Below, one piece after another: positions 25,173 through 34,874 of a DNA stretch of 64,000 bases. Every line of letters begins with the position of its first letter. Position 1 is the first letter of the stretch. This DNA is from Caldilineales bacterium. GTDB taxonomy: Bacteria; Chloroflexota; Anaerolineae; Caldilineales; Caldilineaceae. The translations under genes and the position numbers were made by a program. Below the pieces are notes generated by a model. It made no database searches. It was not told the DNA's origin and saw only the letters and a list, made by a program, of their open reading frames with translations. The stretch is taken from NCBI GenBank assembly GCA_012271135.1, contig JAAXGZ010000097.1, forward strand, positions 62,001-126,000. Reading direction: 5' to 3'.

Positions 25173-28100
25173 CTATTCGTAGCGCAGGGCTTCCGCCGGA
25201 TAGATCCGGGTGGCCTGCCAAGCCGGAAATGCCGTAACTGCGACAGAAAACAGATAAGTGCCCCCGGCCAGCAACAGGATGGACTGCCACGGGATCCCAA
25301 GTGGTTCGTCAGTCGCAAACGTGTAGAACGCGCCAATCAACTCGCTTCCGGTGACCATGCCGATGGCCGTACCCACCAGAATCCCGGACAGGGCCACGAA
25401 ACTGGACTCCAGGATGAACATCCAGGCAATGGCGGCCGTGGGCATGCCGATGGCCCGCAGCATGCCTACCTGTTGCCGCCGCTCCACGACAGTGCGGGCA
25501 CTGATCACGGCCAGTCCGGCCAATCCCGTGATCAGTCCCAAGGCCAGGAACCCCTGGAACAGCTGCAGCATGCCGCGCAGGATGGCCTGGGTGACGGTAA
25601 AACGATCCGACATGAGCGAGGCGTTGAGACCGCCACTGAGCAGGGAACGCTCGGCGGCTTGGGCTACGGCCCGGGCTTCGTCTTCGGTGAGTCCCTCCCG
25701 AACCTTAATGTAATGCGCATCCGGAGTTGGCGGACGGGAGGTCAAGACCGGAAACACACCGCGATTGACCAGAATGTCGGAATGGGCCAGCATGGGTCCG
25801 TCCTCCAAGGCACCGATCACCTCCAGTTCAACCGGTCCCAATGCATCCGCGTCGGTCAAGGACAACTTGACGGTCAGGGGCGGGAGTGTGTTCCCGTCCA
25901 AGGCGTTGGCCAACGGAGTCGTGGCCGAGTCGGATTCCAAGTCATCGCCTTGCCACAGTTCTTCCACCAGCCAGTGTTCCATGATCGCGACATCGGTTCG
26001 GGCACCGAGAGCTGCCCACGCGTCCGCATCGGTTGCATACTTGGGGGCACGCCATCGCAACGAATACAGTTGAGCAGCCTGACCTGTATAGGCCGCGTCC
26101 ACACCGGAAACTGACGTGCCCCATTCTTCGCGACTGTGGGGAGCTTGCTGCAGGGGCTCGATCTCGGCGAAGTCGGCAACGATGGACGACATCAACGCCA
26201 CATCGGACAGAGGGAAGTCCTCCCGTTCTTTCGCCTCCGTTTCCAGATCGTGGATGGGATCGAAGAAACTCAGCGGCCCGGTTGTCAACTCGATGTCGAA
26301 ATTGGCGTTGAGTTCGGCCTCGGGCGCCGCGGCCGTATTGGTTGCCTTGATGACGTAGGCCATGACGATTACGGACAGGATCACGGTCGCAAACAGAAAC
26401 ATGACGGTCCCCGTGCGAAATCGATTGCCCAGGGAATAGGCGATGGCCAGGCGAACGGATGCCGCCACCTTGCGCAGAGGGGCCACAAGCCGGGTTGCCA
26501 GCATGGCCACGGGCGCCGCTCCGGCCTGGATGACGAAAATCGCGCCCAGCAGGGAAAACGGTGCAGACAGAATCTGATCCAATAGCATCCAGCCTGGATC
26601 GAGGTCGCCATCCATGACTTCGTCAAACCTCAGCCAGGGATAGGCCCAGATGGCCAGCCAACCCACACCCAGCAACGCGACCGGCGCGGTTTGCCTCAAT
26701 CGCCCGGGCACGCCGGTCCATACAAGAGGAAAGTAGATCGTCAGGGCCAAGCCGCCAGTCAGCAATGTCGCGCCCCACCGGACTGACATCCCGGTACCCT
26801 CAATCCACCAACGGCTCAAGAGCAACGCTGCTCCTCCAACCAGCAGCAGTACAGCCGCGGTTGTCAGGGCAACCCAACGGGTCGTCTGACCTCTTCGCCG
26901 CAGGGTTCCTTCCGGGAGATTGCGAATGGCCGTCACGATGGAAACCCGACTGACGCGTATCGACGAGGTCAGGATCACAGACAGGGTCAACAGAAGCCCC
27001 AGGCAAAAAGCCACCACCAGTGAAGACGCAGAGACGGACCACTCCAGATTGAACAGGAACTCCGGTCCCCTGAACTGTCTGCTGATGGTGGACAGCAATC
27101 CGGTCAGGAAATCGATCATCGCCCAGGAGACAAGCAGGCCCAGGCCCAAGCCCAGAACACAGGCGGCCAAGTCGTACACCAAGCCTTCGGTGACAAACAT
27201 CTGAACCATGGAGCTGCGGCGCATGCCCAGGGCCCTGACGATGCCCAGTTCCGATCGGCGTTCGGCCGCCAGCATCACGTAAATCAGGAAGATCAGGACC
27301 AGGCCGGCCAAGATGGAGAAGGTGCCGGACGCCGTGAACATGGACCCGAAGGCCACACCTGCGACACCGGCTCCCTGGACCGCCAGTTGCTTGCTCAACG
27401 GGGTGAGTACCTGGAACCTCTCAAGTTCCGCAAACCTTTTGACCAGAGCTGATCTGGAGGCGGAATCCAACTCCAGGTCCAATATCCACTCCCGCACGGC
27501 GGCGCTGGCCAAGGCGGTCCTCAGTTCCGAATCCGTCACGGTGGGAGCCGGGTCCGCATCGTCGCCCGAGCCCGAATCCTCAGAGTCCGCGGTCCAGGCT
27601 GCCAGCGTGCCAACGTGCTGTCGGAAGTCGGTCGACCCCGAGAAACTTTCGGCGATGTCCACCAGGAAATCAGGCGCCCCATCCATCTCCAAGAGTGGAT
27701 TGATTGCGGAAGTACTTGCCAATTGAATGGCGGCTTTCACCTCCGAACGAGCAAGTATCTGCATTACCCCTGCAAACTGTTCGTCGTCGAGGGACAGTTC
27801 CCGCAGCCGCTGATTGACCGTGTCCGTCAACGCCATGCCCTCTTCCTCGTCGCCGGCGAACGACACGAGGACGGCATTGTTCCGTTCAGGCATGAACAAC
27901 AACCGGCGCGCCTCTTCGAGGTCCATCATTACGACGGGTCCAAGCAAGCCCAAGGGTCCCGACTCCTGCACAATGCCTCGGACACGGTAGGGAACCGGAA
28001 TCGGCCCGACAAACACTTCCAGCAGATCGCCCGGCCGGGCGTTCAACTGCTGCGCTCCCAGCTGGTTCAGGTACACGTCGCCCTGCCGGACTTGCAATCC

Positions 28101-29195
28101 CACCTGGTTCAGCTGCTCGTCCGTTCGCCCGAGCAGCGTGTTCAGGTTCAGGAACTGGAACAAGTTCAGATTCTCGGGAATCTCGATGCCCAAGGCCTCC
28201 AGGGTAGGCAGGTCCACGACTGCGTCCGGATCGATTCCCAAGGAGACCAGATCCTGGTCCGTAATCCCCAGACCCTCCAGGCTGAGTTCCGTAATCCCTT
28301 GTTCCGCCAGGAACGACGTGTCCAGTCCAAGATCCGCTAGGGTCTGAAGATCAATGCGGACATCCCGCAGGGATACCGATTCACCTTCCAACTCCGTTGC
28401 CAGGAACCAAAGGGCGGCCGCTCCGGCCAGTACGGGTGCCGCCGCACTGTCCCCAAGATCGCCCTCGACCACTTGCATTACAGTGGCGGCGGTATCGGCT
28501 ACCGTACCGACCACAGGCGACATGATGTTGCCGACACCAGGTTGCAGCAGGTCCATGCGCACGGGTGCTCCCGATATGTCGTGCAGACCGAACTCGGAAG
28601 TGTATTCGTCGTCAACGGCAAAGATGAACCCGATGGGCTCTCCTTGACCCGTAGTTGCATTGCGCACCACCGAAGGGAAAAAGATGGCCCCGGCCATCCC
28701 GTCAATCAACGGTTCGTCCTCGGATGCGGCGCGCAGGTTGCCGTAGTCCGCAAGGGTTATGCCCGGCAGACCTTCCTCGACCAGCTGGACAATACTGTCG
28801 GCATCACCGTCAGCCAGACCCTCCAGCAACTCCACGAGGTTCGTGTCCTGCTCGGAGGAGTCTTCGTCGGCTTCAAAGTCGTCGTCCTCCGCAAGCTCCA
28901 ACAATGTTCCCAGGAATGCCGGGGAAATCACCTGATCGACATGGCCGTAGGCCTCAACGACCTGGTTGCGCAGGGAATGGTTCAGGGTATCCCCAAGGCT
29001 CAAGGCGGCCGTGAAAATGGTGGTGCTGAGCGTCAGGCCGACCACGATCAGGAATGACTGCAAGGGACGCCGGGGAATGTTGCGCAGACCCAGCCGGGCC
29101 AGAATCGGACTTCGCACCGACAGCGCAACCATCAACAGCCCAACCAGAATCAGTGCGGCCGCCATCCACAGGGCGGCGGGTTGCATGAAGTTCAT
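25173..29195 (-). CDS. Giant FtsX-type ABC transporter permease
   Basis: A 1340-residue permease, far longer than the roughly 400 (MacB/LolC) or 800-850 residues usual for one- or two-module FtsX proteins. It starts with an N-terminal helix, then ARLGLRNIPRRPLQSFLIVVGL, a large ectodomain, a first FtsX core around ERRSELGIVRALGMRRSSMVQMF, and a second module with ARTVVERRQQVGMLRAIGMPTAAIAW near the C-terminus. The ectodomain contains acidic stretches (residues 100-140) and a leucine-rich insert at about 283-355 with repeated LGI/LGL steps. The start overlaps the ATPase stop by four bases (ATGA). It probably exports or extracts a lipid or lipoprotein-like substrate. Confidence 0.9.
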   Translation of the reverse strand: MNFMQPAALWMAAALILVGLLMVALSVRSPILARLGLRNIPRRPLQSFLIVVGLTLSTTIFTAALSLGDTLNHSLRNQVVEAYGHVDQVISPAFLGTLLELAEDDDFEADEDSSEQDTNLVELLEGLADGDADSIVQLVEEGLPGITLADYGNLRAASEDEPLIDGMAGAIFFPSVVRNATTGQGEPIGFIFAVDDEYTSEFGLHDISGAPVRMDLLQPGVGNIMSPVVGTVADTAATVMQVVEGDLGDSAAAPVLAGAAALWFLATELEGESVSLRDVRIDLQTLADLGLDTSFLAEQGITELSLEGLGITDQDLVSLGIDPDAVVDLPTLEALGIEIPENLNLFQFLNLNTLLGRTDEQLNQVGLQVRQGDVYLNQLGAQQLNARPGDLLEVFVGPIPVPYRVRGIVQESGPLGLLGPVVMMDLEEARRLLFMPERNNAVLVSFAGDEEEGMALTDTVNQRLRELSLDDEQFAGVMQILARSEVKAAIQLASTSAINPLLEMDGAPDFLVDIAESFSGSTDFRQHVGTLAAWTADSEDSGSGDDADPAPTVTDSELRTALASAAVREWILDLELDSASRSALVKRFAELERFQVLTPLSKQLAVQGAGVAGVAFGSMFTASGTFSILAGLVLIFLIYVMLAAERRSELGIVRALGMRRSSMVQMFVTEGLVYDLAACVLGLGLGLLVSWAMIDFLTGLLSTISRQFRGPEFLFNLEWSVSASSLVVAFCLGLLLTLSVILTSSIRVSRVSIVTAIRNLPEGTLRRRGQTTRWVALTTAAVLLLVGGAALLLSRWWIEGTGMSVRWGATLLTGGLALTIYFPLVWTGVPGRLRQTAPVALLGVGWLAIWAYPWLRFDEVMDGDLDPGWMLLDQILSAPFSLLGAIFVIQAGAAPVAMLATRLVAPLRKVAASVRLAIAYSLGNRFRTGTVMFLFATVILSVIVMAYVIKATNTAAAPEAELNANFDIELTTGPLSFFDPIHDLETEAKEREDFPLSDVALMSSIVADFAEIEPLQQAPHSREEWGTSVSGVDAAYTGQAAQLYSLRWRAPKYATDADAWAALGARTDVAIMEHWLVEELWQGDDLESDSATTPLANALDGNTLPPLTVKLSLTDADALGPVELEVIGALEDGPMLAHSDILVNRGVFPVLTSRPPTPDAHYIKVREGLTEDEARAVAQAAERSLLSGGLNASLMSDRFTVTQAILRGMLQLFQGFLALGLITGLAGLAVISARTVVERRQQVGMLRAIGMPTAAIAWMFILESSFVALSGILVGTAIGMVTGSELIGAFYTFATDEPLGIPWQSILLLAGGTYLFSVAVTAFPAWQATRIYPAEALRYE

Positions 29196-30043
29196 GTTGT
29201 GTCCGGTTCGTTCCCGGGTGTTGCACCGTCCTTCCAGCCGCCGTCAGCCGATGGGTCGTCTCCCACACTGGACATACCCGCGATGCCCGCGGCCTCCTCG
29301 GTCGCAGCGTCGGGTTCCGTGCCTGGATCATTGGAATCTTCCGCGGCGGTGGTCAAGCCGTTCCGGTCGGGCACCATCCGGCCGTTCGCCATGCGTACCA
29401 CCCGATCGCAGAAGTCCCCGACCTTGAAATCGTGCGTCACAATCACAAACGTCTGGGCGTGTTCCGCATTCAAGCGGCGCATCAGATGCAGGACCTCCAG
29501 CGATGTGTCGTCGTCCAGATTGCCGGTGGGTTCGTCCGCCCAGACAATGGCAGGCCGGTTCGCCAGTGCCCGGGCAATGGCTACCCGCTGTCTTTGGCCT
29601 CCAGACAGTTGTGCCGGCCGGTGGTGCTTCCAGTCCGACAGGCCAACCGCGTCCAGCATGCCTAGGGCCTTGTGGCGAGCCTCCCGGCCGTGGACACCAT
29701 TCACCAACAGGGCCAGTTCCACGTTCTCGGCGGCACTGATGACCGGCAGCAGGTTGTACGACTGAAAGATGAAACCCATGTGTTCGGCCCGGTACCGCGT
29801 CAGATTCCGATCGTCAATCTTCTCGAGCGACTGTCCCTCGATCACCACCGACCCGTGGTCGAAGGTGTCCAGTCCCGAAAGGCAGTTGAGCAGTGTTGTC
29901 TTCCCACAGCCCGAAGGCCCCATCACGGCTACCATTTCGCCGGCCTGGACCGAGAAATCCACCCCCCGCAGGGCTTCAACCTTGGAATCGCCAATGAAAT
30001 AGTCCTTGCGGACATCGGTTGCGTTGATGATGGGTGGGTTCAC
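29192..30043 (-). CDS. ABC transporter ATP-binding protein, MacB/LolD-like
   Basis: A 283-residue ATPase for the adjacent FtsX permease. Walker A is GPSGCGKTT, the Q-loop is FIFQSYNLLPVISAAENVE, the signature is LSGGQRQRVAIARAL and Walker B is AIVWADEPTGNLDDD, all of the LolD/MacB subgroup. The start is taken as the GTG at 30043, which has CCGGAG nine bases upstream and begins with VNPPIINATDV; the upstream frame shows no homology. A C-terminal acidic and alanine-rich tail of about 50 residues is not part of the fold. Confidence 0.9.
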   Translation of the reverse strand: MNPPIINATDVRKDYFIGDSKVEALRGVDFSVQAGEMVAVMGPSGCGKTTLLNCLSGLDTFDHGSVVIEGQSLEKIDDRNLTRYRAEHMGFIFQSYNLLPVISAAENVELALLVNGVHGREARHKALGMLDAVGLSDWKHHRPAQLSGGQRQRVAIARALANRPAIVWADEPTGNLDDDTSLEVLHLMRRLNAEHAQTFVIVTHDFKVGDFCDRVVRMANGRMVPDRNGLTTAAEDSNDPGTEPDAATEEAAGIAGMSSVGDDPSADGGWKDGATPGNEPDTT

Positions 30044-30334
30044 GAATGGACACTCCGGAAGTTGTTGGTGGACACTCGATGCAGTGCCAAGGGCACCAGC
30101 CCGTGTGCACCTGCACATGGCAGCTTGAAGGCGGCGTACCAACCCGCCGTCTTCCATGCCGGCCACGCCTTGTTGCGAAACCACGGGCACCATTGTGGCC
30201 CAAACCCTTGCCCGCGCATGTAGGTGTAGCCAACCCGGACACAGGAAGGCTGCGCCGGAACCGCGAGATTCCAACCCAAATGAATGCAGGTAAGATCTCC
30301 GAACACCACTACTCGCATGGAGGACAGACAGACC

Positions 30335-31945
30335 ATGGCATCGGTCAAGCGCAACGAAACCGTAGAACTAACGTTTGAAGCGGAGGTTCAGGTTGCGAAC
30401 CCCATGCGTGAAATCGAACTCAACGTCACGTTCCGCGAAGAAGGTGGCACCGAGGTCGTCCTGCCCGGTTTTTGGGACGGTGGGAGCACTTGGAAGGCCA
30501 GGTTTGCCTGGCCCCGGGACAGTGAGTGGCAATGGACCGCGTCCAGCAGCCCGGAAGTTGCCGGCCTGCACGGCCGGACCGGAGCATTTTCGGTCGAGGG
30601 GACCGATGACTCCACCGGCTTGTCGCTCAGGGGACCCATTTGCATTGCCGACGATGGCAGGCACTTCGCCCATGCCTCGGGCACCCCGTTCAACTGGCTA
30701 GGTGATACATGGTGGATGGGCCTGTCGCGGCGGCTGCCGCTTGAAGGTCTTGAATTCCTGCTTGAGGACCGCGTCGCAAAAGGGTTCACGGTAATCCAAA
30801 TCATTGCCGGCCTCTATCCCGACATGCACTGGTACGACGAGCGCGGGATGGGCGACGGCGGCTATCCGTGGGACCAGGACTTCAATTCGATCAACCCCGC
30901 GTACTTCCGTGAAATGGATCGGCGCATCGGCATGCTGGTCAACGCAGGGCTCTCCCCTTGCATCGTCGGATTCTGGGGATATTTCATGGACTTCGCCGGT
31001 CCGGACGTGTTGCGCCATCATTGGCGCAATCTCGTTGCGCGCTATGCCAGTCTGCCCGTCACGTGGTGTGTTGCCGGCGAAGGCCTCATGCCGTTCTATG
31101 TGGACGCCCATCGGATCGAGGACATGGATGGCTGGCGCAGGACACGCAGCGCCGCCTGGTCCGCCATGGCGACCTGGATTCGCTCCCAGGACGGCTTCAA
31201 GCGCCCCATCACGATTCATCCCACCGACTTTGGCCGGCAACAGGTGGACGATCCCTCCACCATCCACTTCGAAATGCTCCAGACCGGACACCAGGGGTTC
31301 CCGGCCCTCTCGAACACCATCAACATGCTCGAGTCTTCTCTGGCCAAAGAGCCCGAAATGCCCGTGATCATCAGCGAGGTGTGCTACGAAGGCATCCTGG
31401 AGTCGAGCGGTCCCGATATCCAACGGTTCCTGTACTGGTCGAGCGCCCTCTCCGGCAGTGCCGGGTTCACCTATGGCGCCAACGGACTGTGGCAGGTCAA
31501 CAGCGATGAAATGCCGTATGGCGCCTCTCCGCACGGCATGGCTTGGGGCGGTCCGTCGTGGCGCGACGCCAGCCAGTTGGGCGGTTCCGGCCAAATTGGC
31601 TTGGCCAAGCAGTTCCTCGATACGCTGGATTGGCCGTCGCTTACCCCTTCGCCCCATCTTGTGAGCGACCATGCATCCGAAGAAGACCGCATCCTGCCAT
31701 ACGCCGCGGCTGCGTCCGACGGGACGCGGATTGTATTCGTCCCCGCCCCCGCCATCTTCCTGCTGCGCCGCGGCGGCTTGCAACTGCTCGAACTTGAACC
31801 AGGGTCAAGGCGCGAGGGTTTCTACCTCAACCCCAAATCCGGTGAGGAACTGGAGTCCACAGACATCGTGGCCGCGCCGGATGGGACAAGCTATATGCCA
31901 ACGCCGCCCATCATCCAAGACTGGGTGTTCGTTCTGCGGCCTTGA
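30335..31945 (+). CDS. Glycoside hydrolase-like protein, DUF5060 and DUF4038 type
   Basis: A 536-residue protein with an N-terminal beta-sandwich (residues 1-95, DUF5060-like, WKARFAWPRDSEWQW) and a TIM-barrel of the DUF4038/GH140-like group starting FAHASGTPFNWLGDTWW. The likely acid/base and nucleophile regions are VTWCVAGEGLMPFY and PVIISEVCYEG. No signal peptide is seen, which suggests intracellular action on imported oligosaccharides. Start ATG 30335 has GGAGG 11 bases upstream; in-frame ATGs at 30284 and 30317 are alternatives. It is divergent from the MacB-like operon. Confidence 0.78.
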   Translation: MASVKRNETVELTFEAEVQVANPMREIELNVTFREEGGTEVVLPGFWDGGSTWKARFAWPRDSEWQWTASSSPEVAGLHGRTGAFSVEGTDDSTGLSLRGPICIADDGRHFAHASGTPFNWLGDTWWMGLSRRLPLEGLEFLLEDRVAKGFTVIQIIAGLYPDMHWYDERGMGDGGYPWDQDFNSINPAYFREMDRRIGMLVNAGLSPCIVGFWGYFMDFAGPDVLRHHWRNLVARYASLPVTWCVAGEGLMPFYVDAHRIEDMDGWRRTRSAAWSAMATWIRSQDGFKRPITIHPTDFGRQQVDDPSTIHFEMLQTGHQGFPALSNTINMLESSLAKEPEMPVIISEVCYEGILESSGPDIQRFLYWSSALSGSAGFTYGANGLWQVNSDEMPYGASPHGMAWGGPSWRDASQLGGSGQIGLAKQFLDTLDWPSLTPSPHLVSDHASEEDRILPYAAAASDGTRIVFVPAPAIFLLRRGGLQLLELEPGSRREGFYLNPKSGEELESTDIVAAPDGTSYMPTPPIIQDWVFVLRP

Positions 31946-31984
31946 ATCTGCCGCTCGGTTGGCCCCCGTCACGATGCGATTCAC

Positions 31985-33613
31985 ATGGACCAAGCAGTGC
32001 CTGCCGACGGCATCCTGACCAATGCCCGAATCCTCACGAACTGGCCGGCGATGCCGTGGGCGACCGAACTGGCTTGGTACGGAGGCCGCATCACACACGT
32101 CGGTGGTCCCGGCAATTCCAACGGGGCCGCGAGACCCGGCACGCCGACACTCGACTTGGGGGGACGGCTTGTGTTACCCGGACTATGCGACTCCCACATT
32201 CACTTCACCAACTGGTCGCTGTCCTTGCAGGAGGCGGACCTGTTTGAGGTCCCCTCCTTGGCGGCAATGCTTGACCGGTTGCGGAGTGCCGTTGCCAGCC
32301 TGAATGAAGGCAGTTGGCTGTTGGGCCGGGGCTGGAACCAGGCCATTTGGCCCGAAGGCCGGTTTCCAACCCGGCACGATCTTGACTCCGCTTGTGGTCA
32401 TCGGCCGGCTCTGCTGTATGCCAAGAGCGGACACGCCGCCGTCGCCAGCAGCTCGGCGCTGAGTCAAGCCGGCCTACACGCAGGCACCGTCGCGCCCGAC
32501 GGAGGCTTCGTCGAACTGGACGATGACAACGAACCCACCGGCCTATTGCTGGAAGGCCCGGCCATCGGGTTGGTCGCACAGGTTTGTCCGGCCCCTTCGG
32601 CATTGGCCATGGAAGCGGCCTGCCTGCAAGGACAAGCACGGCTTCATGCATGGGGAGTAACATCGGTCCACGACTTTGACGGCAGGCAGGGATTTGAGGC
32701 ATTCCAACAGTTGGACAGGTCGGGACAGCTGCGACTGCGCACCGTCAACCACGTGTCCCAGGACCAGTTTCCCCATGCCCTCGATTTTGGATTGACAGGA
32801 CCGATGCGCGGCCCTTGGCTCACCGTTGGAGGCCTGAAGCTGTTCGCCGATGGTGCCCTGGGGCCCCGGACCGCAGCCATGGCCGAGCCATACGCCGGCG
32901 AACCGGACAACTACGGCATGACGGTTGTGGACAAGGAAGAAATGCTGGAACTGGTGGCATTGGCCAGCAGCCGGGGAATCGCCAGTTGCATCCATGCCAT
33001 CGGCGACAGGGCCAATCGGGATGTCCTGGACGTCTTTCAGGAAGTGCGCAGGCAGGAGAGAAGGGCCGGAGTCGCACCCGATCAGCGCCGGCACCGGGTG
33101 GAGCATGCGCAACTCCTCCTGGAACAGGACATTCCCCGTTTCGCCGACTTGGACATCAATATTGCGGTGCAGCCCATTCATGCCACGCAGGACATGGCGA
33201 TGGTGGACCAGTACTGGGGCGACCGCGGCCGGTACGCCTATGCGTTCAGGTCGCTGCTGTCGCACGGAACCCGCATGGCATTCGGGTCGGATGCACCGGT
33301 GGAAACCCCCAATCCCTGGGTGGGCCTGCATGCTGCCGCCACCCGCCAACGAGCCGATGGCACCCCCGGACCCGACGGGTGGTATCCCGAGCAAAAAGTG
33401 GATCGCGTGTCGGCGTTGCGGGCCTACACTTCGGAAGCAGCTTTCCTGGAAGGACTCGAACGGGAAATCGGGATCCTGGCTCCCGGCATGCGAGCCGACC
33501 TGGCGGTCCCGGATCGGGACGTGCTGGCGTGCCCCCCGGGTGATTTGCCGGACACGACGGCGCTCCTGACCGTGGCGGGAGGGGACATCGTGCATCGGAC
33601 CGCGGCCGACTAA
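31985..33613 (+). CDS. YtcJ-like amidohydrolase
   Basis: A 542-residue metal-dependent hydrolase of the amidohydrolase_3 group. The first metal motif is LCDSHIHF near residue 70; further ligand regions are CIHAIGDRANRD and HRVEHAQLL, and FGSDAPVETPNPW supplies the late Asp. The small beta-sandwich domain is built from both ends of the chain, as in YtcJ. It follows the glycoside hydrolase by 39 bases on the same strand. Substrates in this group are amides or formamides and cannot be predicted from sequence alone. Confidence 0.87.
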   Translation: MDQAVPADGILTNARILTNWPAMPWATELAWYGGRITHVGGPGNSNGAARPGTPTLDLGGRLVLPGLCDSHIHFTNWSLSLQEADLFEVPSLAAMLDRLRSAVASLNEGSWLLGRGWNQAIWPEGRFPTRHDLDSACGHRPALLYAKSGHAAVASSSALSQAGLHAGTVAPDGGFVELDDDNEPTGLLLEGPAIGLVAQVCPAPSALAMEAACLQGQARLHAWGVTSVHDFDGRQGFEAFQQLDRSGQLRLRTVNHVSQDQFPHALDFGLTGPMRGPWLTVGGLKLFADGALGPRTAAMAEPYAGEPDNYGMTVVDKEEMLELVALASSRGIASCIHAIGDRANRDVLDVFQEVRRQERRAGVAPDQRRHRVEHAQLLLEQDIPRFADLDINIAVQPIHATQDMAMVDQYWGDRGRYAYAFRSLLSHGTRMAFGSDAPVETPNPWVGLHAAATRQRADGTPGPDGWYPEQKVDRVSALRAYTSEAAFLEGLEREIGILAPGMRADLAVPDRDVLACPPGDLPDTTALLTVAGGDIVHRTAAD

Positions 33614-33676
33614 CCGGCCGGGCTGATTCCCGCCGCACTGCATTGTGGCCGACGGCTGCAATGCGAACAGGGTGCG

Positions 33677-34609
33677 TTATCCCGATTGCTCCCGTCCCTG
33701 CGAGGCAAGCCGCGCCCCGGCGATGCCCATTTCCCCCGCAATTGAGTAGAACAGATAATTCCGACCGCCGGACGTGTAGATGCACGGGTCCCGGAGTTGA
33801 CGCGCCGGTCCATGGATGGCCCCTCGTGCGGAGGGTTCCAGAACCTGATCGACACCTTCATAGGGGGTTTTGGGTTCAACCACGTCGAATTCGGAACCGG
33901 CCTGCCATTCCGTCCAAGGACCATCGGTGATCAGGGGCGCAGCCTGGATGCGCTCGGGGCAGTCGCCGGCCTTGCTGAAGAACACGATGGGCTGGTCCTC
34001 TCCGACCAGGACAGCGAAGTGACGGTGCGCTTCGCTGAACAGGTGCGGTCCTTGCTCGAAGCTGTCCCAGGCAGCGCCGGCTTGCCGATACAAGATACCG
34101 GGCATCGCGATGGCATACCTGCGTCCCCGCCACCCGAAGACCCGAAAGTAACTCGGTCCCAGAATACGGTTCCCGGACACGAAGTCGATGCCGTTGGGGG
34201 ATGTGGCCAGCAATGAACGCTGACCTCCCAGGTACGGAAACTGCAGGTACAGCGGATCGTTGGCGAACTGGGCCTGCTTCAACACCGGACCGTGAAAGTA
34301 CAGGAGGAATTGCCGGCGCGCATCATCCACGTGAACGTCCGGCGAGGCGATATGGTGATGGCAAGGGGTCTGTGCCAGCTGCAGTGTTCCCGGTTCGTAC
34401 ACCTGCCAGGGACCGTCCAGTCGATCCGCATGGGCCAGACGGATGCTCTTTCCCTGGTGATGGGCAAAGTACATGTAGTACCGGCCCAGGCGATCGGGAA
34501 GCCATGCAGGCGCTTCAATCACCGAAGCACCGTTGACATTGCCTTCAAGAGATGGATTGTGGTCGGCGTGGACCAGGGGGTTGGTTGCGAACCGTGCGAC
34601 CGTGAACAT
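33677..34609 (-). CDS. GH43/GH32-like five-bladed propeller protein
   Basis: A 310-residue protein with the repeating blade pattern of clan GH-F/J-like glycosidases: VIEAPAWLPDRLGRYYMYFA (early acidic residue), HIASPDVHVDDARRQFLLYFHG, and LRDPCIYTSGGRNYLFYSIAGE with the late Asp. The start at 34609 has a GGAAAGG site a few bases upstream. No signal peptide is present. It is convergent with the amidohydrolase. The catalytic triad is not certain enough to claim activity, so it may be a GH43-related protein of unknown substrate. Confidence 0.68.
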   Translation of the reverse strand: MFTVARFATNPLVHADHNPSLEGNVNGASVIEAPAWLPDRLGRYYMYFAHHQGKSIRLAHADRLDGPWQVYEPGTLQLAQTPCHHHIASPDVHVDDARRQFLLYFHGPVLKQAQFANDPLYLQFPYLGGQRSLLATSPNGIDFVSGNRILGPSYFRVFGWRGRRYAIAMPGILYRQAGAAWDSFEQGPHLFSEAHRHFAVLVGEDQPIVFFSKAGDCPERIQAAPLITDGPWTEWQAGSEFDVVEPKTPYEGVDQVLEPSARGAIHGPARQLRDPCIYTSGGRNYLFYSIAGEMGIAGARLASQGREQSG

Positions 34610-34874
34610 CCGAACCTTTCCGTGCGGAAGGAAGCTGGGGCACCGCCACGGCCGCCGGCTGTCGGTTCCGTGCCGGATGCGAAGTCCGGCAATCCTAATC
34701 GCTGACCAACTCCCTGTACAGACAAGGCGGCGGGTCCGGGAGGCCGCATAATGGCTGGGACTGGGTCATGGGCCAACCAAGTTCGCTTGCCATTGAGGCG
34801 CGCGTTTGCCCAGTACCGTGCGTCAGCACTCGCTCGCCCTCTCCATTTGACACCAAGCAACAGGAATCGAACCG

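Noticed and set aside
33614-33676. A terminator between the amidohydrolase and the GH43-like gene
   Set aside because: Only a six-base GCATTG/CAATGC pairing across a long loop is present, too weak to call.
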